A DNA stretch of 64,000 nt from Evansella sp. AB-P1 (lineage in GTDB: Bacteria > Bacillota > Bacilli > Bacillales > Salisediminibacteriaceae): assembly GCF_029688925.1 (NCBI RefSeq), contig NZ_JARUKY010000018.1, forward strand, positions 25,824 to 89,823, in the 5' to 3' direction. The notes under the pieces were generated by a model. The model saw nothing but the letters and a program-made list of their open reading frames with translations. It did not search any database and was not told the origin of the DNA. Shown one piece after another: positions 53,879-62,409 of the stretch (its first letter is position 1; each line of letters opens with the position of its first letter). Position numbers and translations under genes: made by a program.

Positions 53879-54153
53879 ATTAAGTGGAACGAGGGGCATG
53901 ATCTTGTCTAACAAATGGGTTTTTATTATGAATGTATTGTTTTTCACTGAGCACTCTTAACTTCGCCTTTGTAAGCGCTTACTTAATGGTTACTTTAAAA
54001 TATTGTAATCTTTTATTTGCTGTACTGTAAATATCCCCCATCGCTGAGAGAATAATAGAATACTGAAGGATGTTCGGTGCATCTGTTTTTCGATGACTGT
54101 TTTGGACGAATGGATGGTGATGTGTTTGCAGTTTTTAAAGGTGATGGTGCACA
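53879..54153 (-). pseudogene. comK 3'-end copy with downstream flank, copy 1
   Basis: 54010-54153, read on the minus strand, encodes the comK C-terminal region (KTVIEKQMHRTSFSILLFSQ), matching the intact gene at 60271-60783. The flank 53879-54009 also matches the intact gene's downstream flank, with a TGTAAGCGCTTACT cre-like site. The 5' end breaks off at a GGTGTCAGACCC repeat. Confidence 0.82.
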
Positions 54154-54155
54154 GA

Positions 54156-54464
54156 GATTGGTGTCAGACCCCCACTCGTCAACTTACAAAAAACCTAGCT
54201 TCGTTGTGAAACTGCTCATGCAATATTGCATCTAGTACCAAATAGATTCTAGGGTTCCTTTTATGGGTGTTGGTGTAGGGTACGGTGTGTTTTATGAAAA
54301 AAGAGAAACAGATATGGAAATTGGGGAGGATGTAATTTTCCCTGGTTGACTTCACTATATATCTCAATTTTTTGAACAATTAAAATAAAGTTCACTAAAA
54401 TATATATAAGTATAGTAAAATATAACTATGAAAAATATACCAGTTAGAATAAGGGGTGACAAAA
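54156..54464. other. Intergenic with repeat pieces
   Basis: GGTGTCAGACCCCCACTC at about 54160, a broken CTAGTTG-type hairpin copy at 54189-54260, and an AT-rich leader for the gene at 54465. Confidence 0.5.
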
Positions 54465-55034
54465 TTGGAGGAATATACTAATGATGAAAAAAATATTCTA
54501 CTAGCTGAAATAAGTTACTATAAAAAGCTTGTTGATGAATATGTTTCATTAAATAGTGAATTAAATGAATATTATGTTAGACCAATTGACATGAGTTTAT
54601 GGAAAAGAATATTAATATTTTTCGTTTCGTATGTTTTAATTGTTAATATTTTTAGAATCTTTGGACTAATACTTATCGTTATTTTGTTCTATCTGTTTTT
54701 TATTTGGCCTTCACAGAATGTTAGAGGTAAGTTAAAAAAGAATATGTCAAGAATTGATGAAATTCACATTAAATTGAAAAATATTGAAAACAAAATTAAC
54801 CCTGAATTAATACCGGATAATTATATAAATCAGTATGCTCTGTCTAAATTAGAGTCATATTTAGTTAATAAAAGAGCAGATACTTTGAAAGAAGCTCTTA
54901 ATTTGTTTGAACAAGAGAAACGTCATGATGAGCAAATGAATGAATTGAGTATTATACATCAAATACAAGAAAGCACTAATAGAAAAGCTTCTGAAGCAGT
55001 TACTCTAGGGTGGATTAATTTATTTAAAAGGTAA
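54465..55034 (+). CDS. Membrane protein with coiled-coil ends, hypothetical
   Basis: 189 residues from the TTG at 54465, five bases after AGGGGTGA. An N-terminal charged helix, a hydrophobic hairpin of two helices (about 46-88), and a long helical C-terminal part with coiled-coil character (NMSRIDEIHIKLKNIENKIN). Family not recognised. It sits between two comK remnants in a repeat-rich region, which suggests recent acquisition or survival of an island. Confidence 0.55.
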   Translation: MEEYTNDEKNILLAEISYYKKLVDEYVSLNSELNEYYVRPIDMSLWKRILIFFVSYVLIVNIFRIFGLILIVILFYLFFIWPSQNVRGKLKKNMSRIDEIHIKLKNIENKINPELIPDNYINQYALSKLESYLVNKRADTLKEALNLFEQEKRHDEQMNELSIIHQIQESTNRKASEAVTLGWINLFKR

Positions 55035-55114
55035 GTGTTGTATTGAAGTCAAAGTTTTGGTGTCAGACCCACACTCTTTTGAATTGTAAAGTGTTAAGGT
55101 GATTGAGTTGTTCA

Positions 55115-55399
55115 ATTTAAGTGGAACGAGGGCAAATACCTTATCCCACAAAAAACGTATTATTAAGAATGTTATTTTATGCGTTGATTATTCATAATCC
55201 TAGTATCGCAAGAGCTTTCTTTTGTCATTTTTATCTAATTCATTTGCAGTAAAGAAATCATCTTCCTCTGCTGTGAGAATAATAGAATGCTGAAGGCTGG
55301 TTTTAGATTAATTTGTTTTTCATGATAGTTTTGGAGGCGTGGTTAGCAATTTGTTTGCGGTTTATTAAGGTGATGGTGCAGATGTTGGGGTTTTTAGGA
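55115..55399 (-). pseudogene. comK 3'-end copy with downstream flank, copy 2
   Basis: About 55235-55399 matches the comK 3' coding end with several damaging differences; 55115-55234 is the diverged downstream flank starting at AAGTGGAACGAGG. It extends farther 5' into comK than copy 1 (to TTGGGGTTTTTAGG). Confidence 0.78.
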
Positions 55400-55616
55400 A
55401 CAGTTCGTCTGAATCGTTTTTGAAACTCTTAGTTGTCTAATAGTAGAAGAGACAGCATTTTCTTCTCTAAATTACTAAATATAATGGCGGTCTTCCTGTG
55501 TTAATTGATATATAACAATCTAAGCTGTATTTGATAAATTAGATTTGAGCCACTTTTCAAGAGTTTGATCACGTAAAAAATGAGCCACACAATTCCCAAT
55601 TTCACTATCCTCTCTT

Positions 55617-56384
55617 ATGATAGAAAGTGACCAAACTATCTACATCAAGAGGGGAAGAAAACAAAGGATGATTGAAATGGCTCAATATTATCGTATCAAA
55701 TATTTAAAAGAGGTTGAAGAGTTATCTCAAAGACAAATAGCCAAAAAGCTTGGTATTTCTAGGAATACAGTTAGTAAGTACCTTAAAGAAGCTCAACCAC
55801 CAACAACCATTAACAGACAAACAATCTATGGTACTAAACAGCATTCTGATGAAACCAAACGAATATTACCTATTATTGATCAATGGATCGAAGATGATTT
55901 AAAACGGTGGGGAAAACAAAAGCACACAGCTGTAAGAATTTATGACAGATTAGTAGACGAATATGAATTTAAAGGATCAGCATCAAACATTAGAAAAATT
56001 GTCGCCAAACGTAGGAAAAAGCTACAAGAAGTCTTCATTCCTCTAGAATTTCAACTCGGCCAACAATTCCAATTCGACTGGGGAGAGGCCGACATTATAC
56101 TACAAGGTCGAACTCGTAGGGTTTATCTCTTCTGCATCCAGCTTTCCGCGAGTCGTGTAAGATTTGTGAGATCGTACCTCCATGAAAAACAAGAAGCTTT
56201 CTTAGACGGCTTTGTTCATGCATTTGAGTTCTTTGGCGGAGTCCCAACAGAGGGGCTTTATGACAATTTAAAAACAGCTGTTCAAAAGATTCTTGAAGGG
56301 AGAGATCGTTTAGAGCAAGAAGCTTTCTTAGCTTTACAAGCAAGCTATTGGGGTCTGACCCCAATAGCAGTACCTTTAAGATAA
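55617..56384 (+). pseudogene. istA: IS21 family transposase IstA, 3' truncated
   Basis: 255 codons; likely start at 55668 (MIEMAQYYRIKYL). N-terminal helix-turn-helix ELSQRQIAKKLGISRNTVSK, then the DDE domain with FQFDWGEADI and a GLYDNLKTAV Asp. The frame is lost at TGGGGTCTGACCCCAATAGC (56349-56368), an element of another interspersed family, before the third catalytic residue. No istB follows. The left end near 55550 has two GAGCCAC motifs typical of multiple-repeat IS21 ends. Confidence 0.88.
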
Positions 56385-56437
56385 GGGTTATCCAATTTGA
56401 TTTTAAATGATTGGTCATTATGAGGTGCAATACTTTT

Positions 56438-57502
56438 TTATGCTTTTTTTGGATCATTAAATTTGTAAAACTCAGTGATTAAGCCTTTCAACGTGTCTAC
56501 GTCTAATTCAATATCATTTTCATATGCATACTTTACCGCATGTCCAAGAGCAATTGTCATTGAACTTGCTATGGCTCCTGCTGCTGCAGGGCCTGCGATT
56601 GGTACTGCACCAACTACTTGCCTAAATAAAGTTTTGCCTAAATTACCTACGAGGGTAGCAACAGCTAGTTCTTTAGCTCTTTCTTTAGATAATTCTTTAT
56701 CATAAATTTTCGCTAACTGAATCATTAACCCAATTTGGATTCCAGTAATAGGAACAATATCAGATCCTGGTATTGGTGAAAGACCAATTGCTCCAGCTGC
56801 TGAACCAGCACTATATATCCACTTGTTTGCAATTGAAGTCTTCTCATTTAATGAACGAACGAAGAGTATATCTTTACCGTTTTTTTTTAGTATGTTTAGA
56901 ATCTCCTCGCGTAAATTATCTATATTGATATTATTTTTTGATGAAATAGGAACGATAACTTGCTTACTTCCAGTATTCTTTTTAATAAACCTCACTAGTT
57001 TTGGAATAGTATCTTCCTCTACAGCATCTATTTTATTTAAAACTAGTATGACATTCTCATTTTTCTTTTTAATTTTGTCGTAAACCTTTTTTTCGCTTTC
57101 GGAAAATACTGTTCCAGCTGCATTTAGGAAAAATAAAATGATATCGACTTTTTTTATTAATTTCATTGTTTGGTCAGAATTCTTTTTAGAGATATCATCA
57201 AGTCCTGGTGTATCTATAAAAATTACTTTCTCCGTAAAGTTATACTCATCCAGTTCAAATGTTTCTCCTGGTTCTGGAGCTACTGGAGCCTTTTCTTCAC
57301 CCATTAGCCTATTTATAGTAGTTGATTTACCTGTGTTTACTTCTCCAACCAAGGCGAATAGTATCTCTTGTTCTAATTGTTCGTCTATTTTTTTCATTTC
57401 TTCATCAAAAATTCTTTCAACTTCCTCATCTATTTTTTCTATATCTTCATCAAAAGCTCTCTCATCTTCTTTATTAATTTCTTCATCATATCCTGTTTTC
57501 AT
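56438..57502 (-). CDS. GTPase with DUF697-like C-terminal domain
   Basis: 354 residues. GAGGGGGAG precedes the ATG. An acidic coiled N-terminus (about 1-45), then a G domain with GEVNTGKST (G1), DTPG (G3) and NKID (G4). The C-terminal part (about 225-345) has hydrophobic AGAIGLSPIPGSDIVPITGI and VGAVPIAGPAAAGAIASSM, a DUF697/YcjF-like membrane-associated region. It may remodel membranes or report stress. No partner genes are next to it. Confidence 0.85.
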   Translation of the reverse strand: MKTGYDEEINKEDERAFDEDIEKIDEEVERIFDEEMKKIDEQLEQEILFALVGEVNTGKSTTINRLMGEEKAPVAPEPGETFELDEYNFTEKVIFIDTPGLDDISKKNSDQTMKLIKKVDIILFFLNAAGTVFSESEKKVYDKIKKKNENVILVLNKIDAVEEDTIPKLVRFIKKNTGSKQVIVPISSKNNINIDNLREEILNILKKNGKDILFVRSLNEKTSIANKWIYSAGSAAGAIGLSPIPGSDIVPITGIQIGLMIQLAKIYDKELSKERAKELAVATLVGNLGKTLFRQVVGAVPIAGPAAAGAIASSMTIALGHAVKYAYENDIELDVDTLKGLITEFYKFNDPKKA

Positions 57503-57924
57503 AATATCTCCCCCTCATAAAGAATTTTAACCTATCTTCCAACAATGAATACTAGATTATATTCGACATGATTGTAGATATTTCCTTTAATGGGATCCGA
57601 GTGGGGTGCACCTCAGGACCTTGTCCCGTTTTGTGTTGTGGTAACTTTGGTGTTGATCAGGAGAGTGATTTTATATTTTCAAAGGGTCTTTTACTCTTTT
57701 GGGTAATGTTGCATTAAGGTACGATGTCTTTCTTTGAAAGCGGGAAGGGAACGATAGGTTATCTATGTGTAAAAGATTTCCCCGACCTCAATAGATATGA
57801 AAGGGATAGTGATGTTTTACCAAAGGATCTGGATAGAATGATTCGTAAATTCTAACGAATGTGGTCAACCGAGGCGACTACATCTATCGCTAGATACATT
57901 AGATGAAAGGTTGCAGCTAATCAA
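57503..57924. other. Intergenic, degraded sequence
   Basis: Contains GTGCACCTCAGGACCTTGTCCCGTT near 57610, also found as pieces at 59405-59440. No intact gene. Confidence 0.45.
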
Positions 57925-58044
57925 GGGGAGTTACCTTTATACTATATCGAAGGTCATCATGAGGCCATCTTTGAACCGAAAGAATGGGAAGCTGTGCAAG
58001 CCAACATCCAAGAGTGTTCGGCAGCCTTTAAGTATCTATCATAA
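57925..58044 (+). pseudogene. Serine recombinase fragment
   Basis: Encodes LPLYYIEGHHEAIFEPKEWE then AVQANIQECSAAFKYLS and stop. YYIExHHxAI(F/I)xPxxWExVQ is the conserved end of the Recombinase domain of large serine recombinases. Only this small part remains. Confidence 0.7.
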
Positions 58045-58132
58045 TTACATCAAAGTATTTGGAAAACAAACATAAAAATGATGCGTTCATTGATAATCAT
58101 CAATGTGGAGAATGTGAAAGTGAGTTTGGCTT

Positions 58133-58586
58133 CAGTTGATTGAAAAATCCCCTTGGATGCCAGAATTTGAAGTGATTGTTGTCTATTCAGGTGTAAGTAA
58201 ATCTTTAGAGAGCAAGTTCCAGGTCGTTTTAAAAGACGTTTAGATCATTATTTTACAGAACAGGATCGTGTGCAACAAGGTATGGAGGCTTGGGCAAATG
58301 GAGACCTTGAACGTTTTTGTCAACTTATGTTGAAATCTGGTGATAGTTCCGAACATCAATATGAATCTGGCTGTGCAGAATTAATTACTATTTTTGAAAC
58401 GTTGAAAGAATGTGAAGGAGTCGATGGTGCTAGATTTAGTGGAGCTGGCTATCGTGGGTACTGAATTGGATTAATTGATCCAAGATATAAAGAAGAGATA
58501 AAGAGTAGAATCGATAGTGTATATCCAAACATGCATCCAAAGTATAAAGATGACTACAAAGTACACTTCTGTAAAACAAATGACGA
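58133..58586 (+). pseudogene. Damaged 3'-part copy of the GHMP kinase gene
   Basis: Matches 52190-52780 of the intact gene, with about 140 bp missing inside (after GTAAGTAAATCTTTAGA) and a TGA stop replacing the TGT codon of the GYRGCC motif. Most of the retained sequence is nearly identical, so the copy is fairly recent. It ends at AAAACAAATGACG, just short of the intact gene's end. Confidence 0.9.
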
Positions 58587-58824
58587 TTTAAAGATTAAAA
58601 CGGAGATAATTAAACGATATATCTGAACACCGGATGAAGAGTGGTAAACAGTATAACACAGACATAGTTCTGGAAACTGTTATAATTATAATTTTTAAAT
58701 TATGGATATATTTATATTCCACAAAATGGTATTCAGAATACATCGTTCTTAATAACTATGAAGATTTTATAAAAATGATTTAAAGTTTATGTAAGTTGTT
58801 CCGTTCGTTAAAGAGTTTATTTTT

Positions 58825-59325
58825 CTATTCTTCATAATCTAAAACCCAAAATAATTTAAAATCGTTCTCGCCTTCTGGAATTACAAATTGTTCGGTGTAA
58901 GTAAATGGAGGTTGAAGAATTTCTGTATTACCATCTAAGTAAGTAGCGTAGACGGTTGTGGTGCTTTTAAATACAAAGCTTTCTTCGTCGAACTCCAGTA
59001 TCTCTTCATTTTCAAATTTGGTGACTAGTTCTGCAATTTCATTATACACATCGGGTCTGTTGGGGTTGAAATTCATACTGTAATTTGAACGAACTTCTAT
59101 ATACTCTTCTTTATCCTCTATTAGCATTGAATCTTGTATAGATTGGTGGATGCTCTTTGCTATTTCAATTAACTCTTCTTCAGTATATTCTTGATTTTTA
59201 TCGGTAGATGTTTCTGCGGTTACATCTCGAGATAAACTAGATTGACTATCGCTTTCATCATTTGTCGAACACCCCATTGCAAGTAAAAATAAGATTGTTG
59301 TTACAATAAAAAATAAATTCTTCAT
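58825..59325 (-). CDS. Lipoprotein, hypothetical
   Basis: 166 residues with AAGGAG nine bases before the ATG. Signal peptide and lipobox LLAMGC (Cys at about 19), then a serine/threonine-rich linker (about 20-45) and a compact C-terminal domain of about 115 residues. No family recognised. It stands alone amid repeats and may be a surface stress or signalling protein. Confidence 0.65.
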   Translation of the reverse strand: MKNLFFIVTTILFLLAMGCSTNDESDSQSSLSRDVTAETSTDKNQEYTEEELIEIAKSIHQSIQDSMLIEDKEEYIEVRSNYSMNFNPNRPDVYNEIAELVTKFENEEILEFDEESFVFKSTTTVYATYLDGNTEILQPPFTYTEQFVIPEGENDFKLFWVLDYEE

Positions 59326-60270
59326 TCGGCAAAACTCCTTCAGTGATTTTATATACCTTTCATATTCTAATATACTTTGTAATTTTTTTGCAAAAAAAAA
59401 GGGACATAAGGGACAGGAACCTCAGGTGCACCCCAGGCAAATAGGGACGGTTCCTATTTGCCAGAGTGATTTGTTTAAGTTAAGTGGGACAAAGAGGCAG
59501 AACCTTGTCCCACAACGTTTTCTTAGCTTGATTGTATTGATATGGGATGTTCACTTTGATAGCCTATAATTGTAAGCGCTTGAGGTAAACGGTGACGGTT
59601 CTCATTTGCTAGTTTTATAGTATTATGTAGTGGTTTTAGGTGAAAGTCACCACCATGATATTGAAAGATTTTATTGAAAGAATCGAAGATTCAGAGTGAA
59701 TATATTTGGTGTGAAATTGTTTAAATTGTTAATAAACCGAAGGTTCTATTTCCTTTAAAATTTTTGAAGCATTACTAGGACACTAGGACAATCGTTAAAA
59801 AGATAAGATAGAAAAAAAGTCTTCACTTTAGAAGTTTTATCTCCATTCCTCAAAATTCAATCCCTCTTTCAGGTGTTTTACCCAACAAAAACAAAGACAT
59901 TTTGATAATTTAACGCAATATTAATTATTGCGGATTAATAGAGCCATAATTTGCGATGTTGAGAGCCATTGATAGTAAATATCTTTTTAAAGAGTAGAAA
60001 CAGAGACACAACGGAGCTGCATTTATACCATTGACTGTGGAAGCAAGGGGACGGTTATCACACTTCCTTCGAGTGACTAATTATTGTTGAGTTGACTTTC
60101 AGGGACAAACAGGGACGGTTCCTATTTGCCAGAGTGATTTGTTTAAGTTAAGTGGGACGAGGAACGGAACCTTGTCCCACAACGTTTTCTTAGCTTGAAC
60201 GTATTGTATGGGATGTTCACTTTATATCCTATAATTGTAAGCGTTTACTTTGTGTTGTGTTAGAATATCT
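59326..60270. other. Repeat-rich region between the lipoprotein and comK
   Basis: Holds GGCAAATAGG-GACGGTT-CCTATTTGCC (59436-59462), the GTGGGACAA ... TTGTCCCAC inverted repeat (59484-59513) followed by comK-flank sequence without comK (to about 59590), a second GACGGTTCCTATTTGCC (60111-60130) and GTGGGACGAGG ... CTTGTCCCAC (60152-60180). Cre-like TGTAAGCGTTTACT lies at about 60236. No gene seen. Confidence 0.7.
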
Positions 60271-60783
60271 TTAGTCTATTTCATTTGCTGTACCGTAATC
60301 ATCCTCCCACCGCTGTGAGAATAATAGAATGCTGAAGGCTGTTCGGTGCATCTGTTTTTCGATGACGGTTTTGGACGCATGGATGGTAATTTGTTTGCAG
60401 TTTTTAAAGGTGATGTTGCACATGTTGGGGTTTTTAGGTACTGGTGTAACGCAGAGGATGTGTTGGTAGAAAATCCAGTTACACTGGAAGTTTTTCGGTG
60501 AATGGGTCGGAAAGGTGTACATGCTTTCGTGTGTATTAATGGCAATGGGGACTTTTCGGTGTATATTCATCTCGTGCACGGCGGCATCTCGTCTACCATT
60601 GTAGGAGGCGCCACCTTTCATACACGCCCGCTTTATTAACTGCATCGGTGTTTTTCTTACATAAATGACTCTTTCTCCTTCCATGACGATCGTCTCGCAC
60701 AGCATGTTCAGAGCTGGAAGTAGGGCCATCGTCCGTTTGTTAATGACATAATCATTTTCTACATTCATTACTTGTTCGTTCAT
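60271..60783 (-). CDS. comK: Competence transcription factor ComK
   Basis: 170 residues, a little shorter than Bacillus subtilis ComK (192). AAGGAG lies about nine bases before the ATG. Alignment points: DYVINKRTMALLPAL, CETIVMEGERVIYVRKTPMQ, the GGASYNGRRDAA motif (GSSYxGR in ComK), YTFPTHSPKNFQCNWIF and HRTAFSILLFSQRW. ComK activates DNA-uptake genes. Partial 3' copies at 54010 and 55235 may interfere with assembly or reflect recombination here. Confidence 0.88.
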   Translation of the reverse strand: MNEQVMNVENDYVINKRTMALLPALNMLCETIVMEGERVIYVRKTPMQLIKRACMKGGASYNGRRDAAVHEMNIHRKVPIAINTHESMYTFPTHSPKNFQCNWIFYQHILCVTPVPKNPNMCNITFKNCKQITIHASKTVIEKQMHRTAFSILLFSQRWEDDYGTANEID

Positions 60784-61196
60784 TCACATACACTCCTTGT
60801 AGGTTATATTGTTTATTGATATTTATAAAATAGCGTGCAGAAGCACAGCTACTATATTCTTGGGATTAATATATTTTAAAATGAGGTATAGGTGTTGCTG
60901 CATAGAAGAATGGTGTGCACAAAATTAGTTGTGGGAGATGGTAGAGCAATTAAGGAGGTTTTTCAGTTTTGTACTTGTGACAGGACTAGTTTTTTGGATA
61001 ATGGAACGAAAATTCACGTGAAGATGACCTATGGTAGGGGATAATTATAAAGTTTCTCTTCCAATTTATCTAGGATTGGCGTGGAGGTTGTTGTTTTCTG
61101 CTATACATCGATCTTAGTGGAAAAAAAGAAGCATAACTGTAGCGGTGCGATTAGAAAATCTAGTTGTTAAAAGTATGGAAGGAGTAAAAGGAGAAT
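60784..61196. other. comK upstream region
   Basis: 413 bp with no gene. It should hold the comK promoter; several A-tract/T-tract stretches exist (for example around 60880), but I could not define a ComK box pair with confidence. GAAGGAGTAAAAGG ... TTTACTCCTTC at 61177-61207 is a small inverted repeat at the end of the next gene. Confidence 0.45.
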
Positions 61197-61463
61197 TTAC
61201 TCCTTCGTTCTGTCTAAAGAATTGTTTTCAAGTTCTTCTGCTATTAAGAGTAACTTTGAAGGTGAAATTTTTAATCCATAGCTAATTTCCGTTAATGTTG
61301 ATAGAGTAACATTTTTATTCACTCCACGTTCAATTCTACCTATGAATTTATCATCTTTTCCAGAATGTGTTGATAATTCTTCCTGTGTATAACCTAATTC
61401 TTTTCTCATATATTTAATTGCTGGTCCTATGAATTCTGTTAACTCATATCTTCTTTCAGCCAT
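61197..61463 (-). CDS. XRE family helix-turn-helix regulator
   Basis: 88 residues from the ATG at 61463 (GAAGGGA eleven bases upstream). A Cro/CI-type HTH occupies most of it: IKYMRKELGYTQEELSTHSG, then KDDKFIGRIERGVNKNVTLS and a TLTEISYGLKIS helix. Probably a dimeric repressor; target unknown. It lies alone next to comK. Confidence 0.85.
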   Translation of the reverse strand: MAERRYELTEFIGPAIKYMRKELGYTQEELSTHSGKDDKFIGRIERGVNKNVTLSTLTEISYGLKISPSKLLLIAEELENNSLDRTKE

Positions 61464-61556
61464 TTCTATATCGAGTCCCTTCAAATCCAATTATCAAACG
61501 GATTTAAAGAATGCACCACGCCATATATGTCCCCTTTTTCATTTTTTTTTTTGAAG

Positions 61557-61580
61557 CATGGGGGCGGTTCTCCTGAGTCG
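61557..61580 (+). repeat. GGGGCGGTTCT element near the RAYT gene
   Basis: CATGGGGGCGGTTCTCCTGA then GTCG, about 250 bp upstream of the transposase gene. Confidence 0.8.
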
Positions 61581-61661
61581 TTTGTCGTTGTATTGATGGT
61601 GATTTACTCTTGTTGAATAGGAGAGTAGACTTCATCTTATGGAAACAATTGCAATAGAAAA

Positions 61662-61711
61662 AGCCCGTCTAGTTGCGAATCTGTTCATGCAGCTTCACAA
61701 CTAGACGGGCT
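61662..61711. repeat. AGCCCGTCTAGTTG hairpin, terminator-like
   Basis: 14-bp perfect stem with the same GCAGCTTCA loop as the hairpin at 53664-53713. Compensatory differences in both arms show that the stem is kept. Confidence 0.75.
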
Positions 61712-61827
61712 AAGTATATGTGGTCTTACCGAGATGTAATTATTATTTTATGTTTTCAGTGATTTTTTTCCAATTTTAGTATATGATAGACACATTAATA
61801 GATTAAATAATAGCAAAGGATGATGCC

Positions 61828-62409
61828 GTGTTGTCTAGAAAGCTTAGAGTTTGGTATCCTGGTGCAAGCTTCCATATTTATGCTCGAGGAAACCGAAGAA
61901 CTGCTCTTTTTGAAAGTCGTGAAGATTATCTTATGTATTTGTCTATACTAGAAGACGTTAGAAATATGTACCCCTTTATTCTCCACTCCTATTGTTTGAT
62001 GACGAATCACATTCATCTTCAATTACAAACAACTACTTTCCATACAAAACATATCATGAAGGACTTACATGGTCGTTATGCAGTTTATTTCAATAGAAAA
62101 TATAACTTAGTTGGACATTTGTTTCAAGGTCGATATGGTAGTGAGATCATAGAGACTGATGCTTATTTTCTAGAAGTAAGTCGCTATATACATTTAAATC
62201 CACTAGAAGCAAAGATGGTCGTAAGACCACAAGACTATCCCTGGAGCAGCTATCCTTCTTATCTCTTTTCTACGAATAATCCTCATGTAACAACTACGAA
62301 AGTACTCTCCTATTTCCAAAACCCGAAACAACATCAATACCAATTATTTGTGGAGGGAAGAAACAAACAAATATTGGAGGAATTGAAAAATGTCCATAAA
62401 AGTGAATAG
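61828..62409 (+). CDS. REP-associated tyrosine transposase (RAYT, Y1 HUH family)
   Basis: 193 residues from a GTG with AAAGGATGAT upstream. Y1 transposase marks: WYPGASFHIYARGNRRTALF, the HUH-like MTNHIHLQLQT and GHLFQGRYGSEII. The catalytic tyrosine would be the one in DAYFLEVSRYIHLNP. The RNP-YPWSSYPSYL end is typical of RAYTs. These domesticated transposases are single-copy and are thought to mobilise REP hairpins. Its end overlaps the yifB start by 20 bases. It has no IS ends, consistent with a RAYT. Confidence 0.9.
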   Translation: MLSRKLRVWYPGASFHIYARGNRRTALFESREDYLMYLSILEDVRNMYPFILHSYCLMTNHIHLQLQTTTFHTKHIMKDLHGRYAVYFNRKYNLVGHLFQGRYGSEIIETDAYFLEVSRYIHLNPLEAKMVVRPQDYPWSSYPSYLFSTNNPHVTTTKVLSYFQNPKQHQYQLFVEGRNKQILEELKNVHKSE

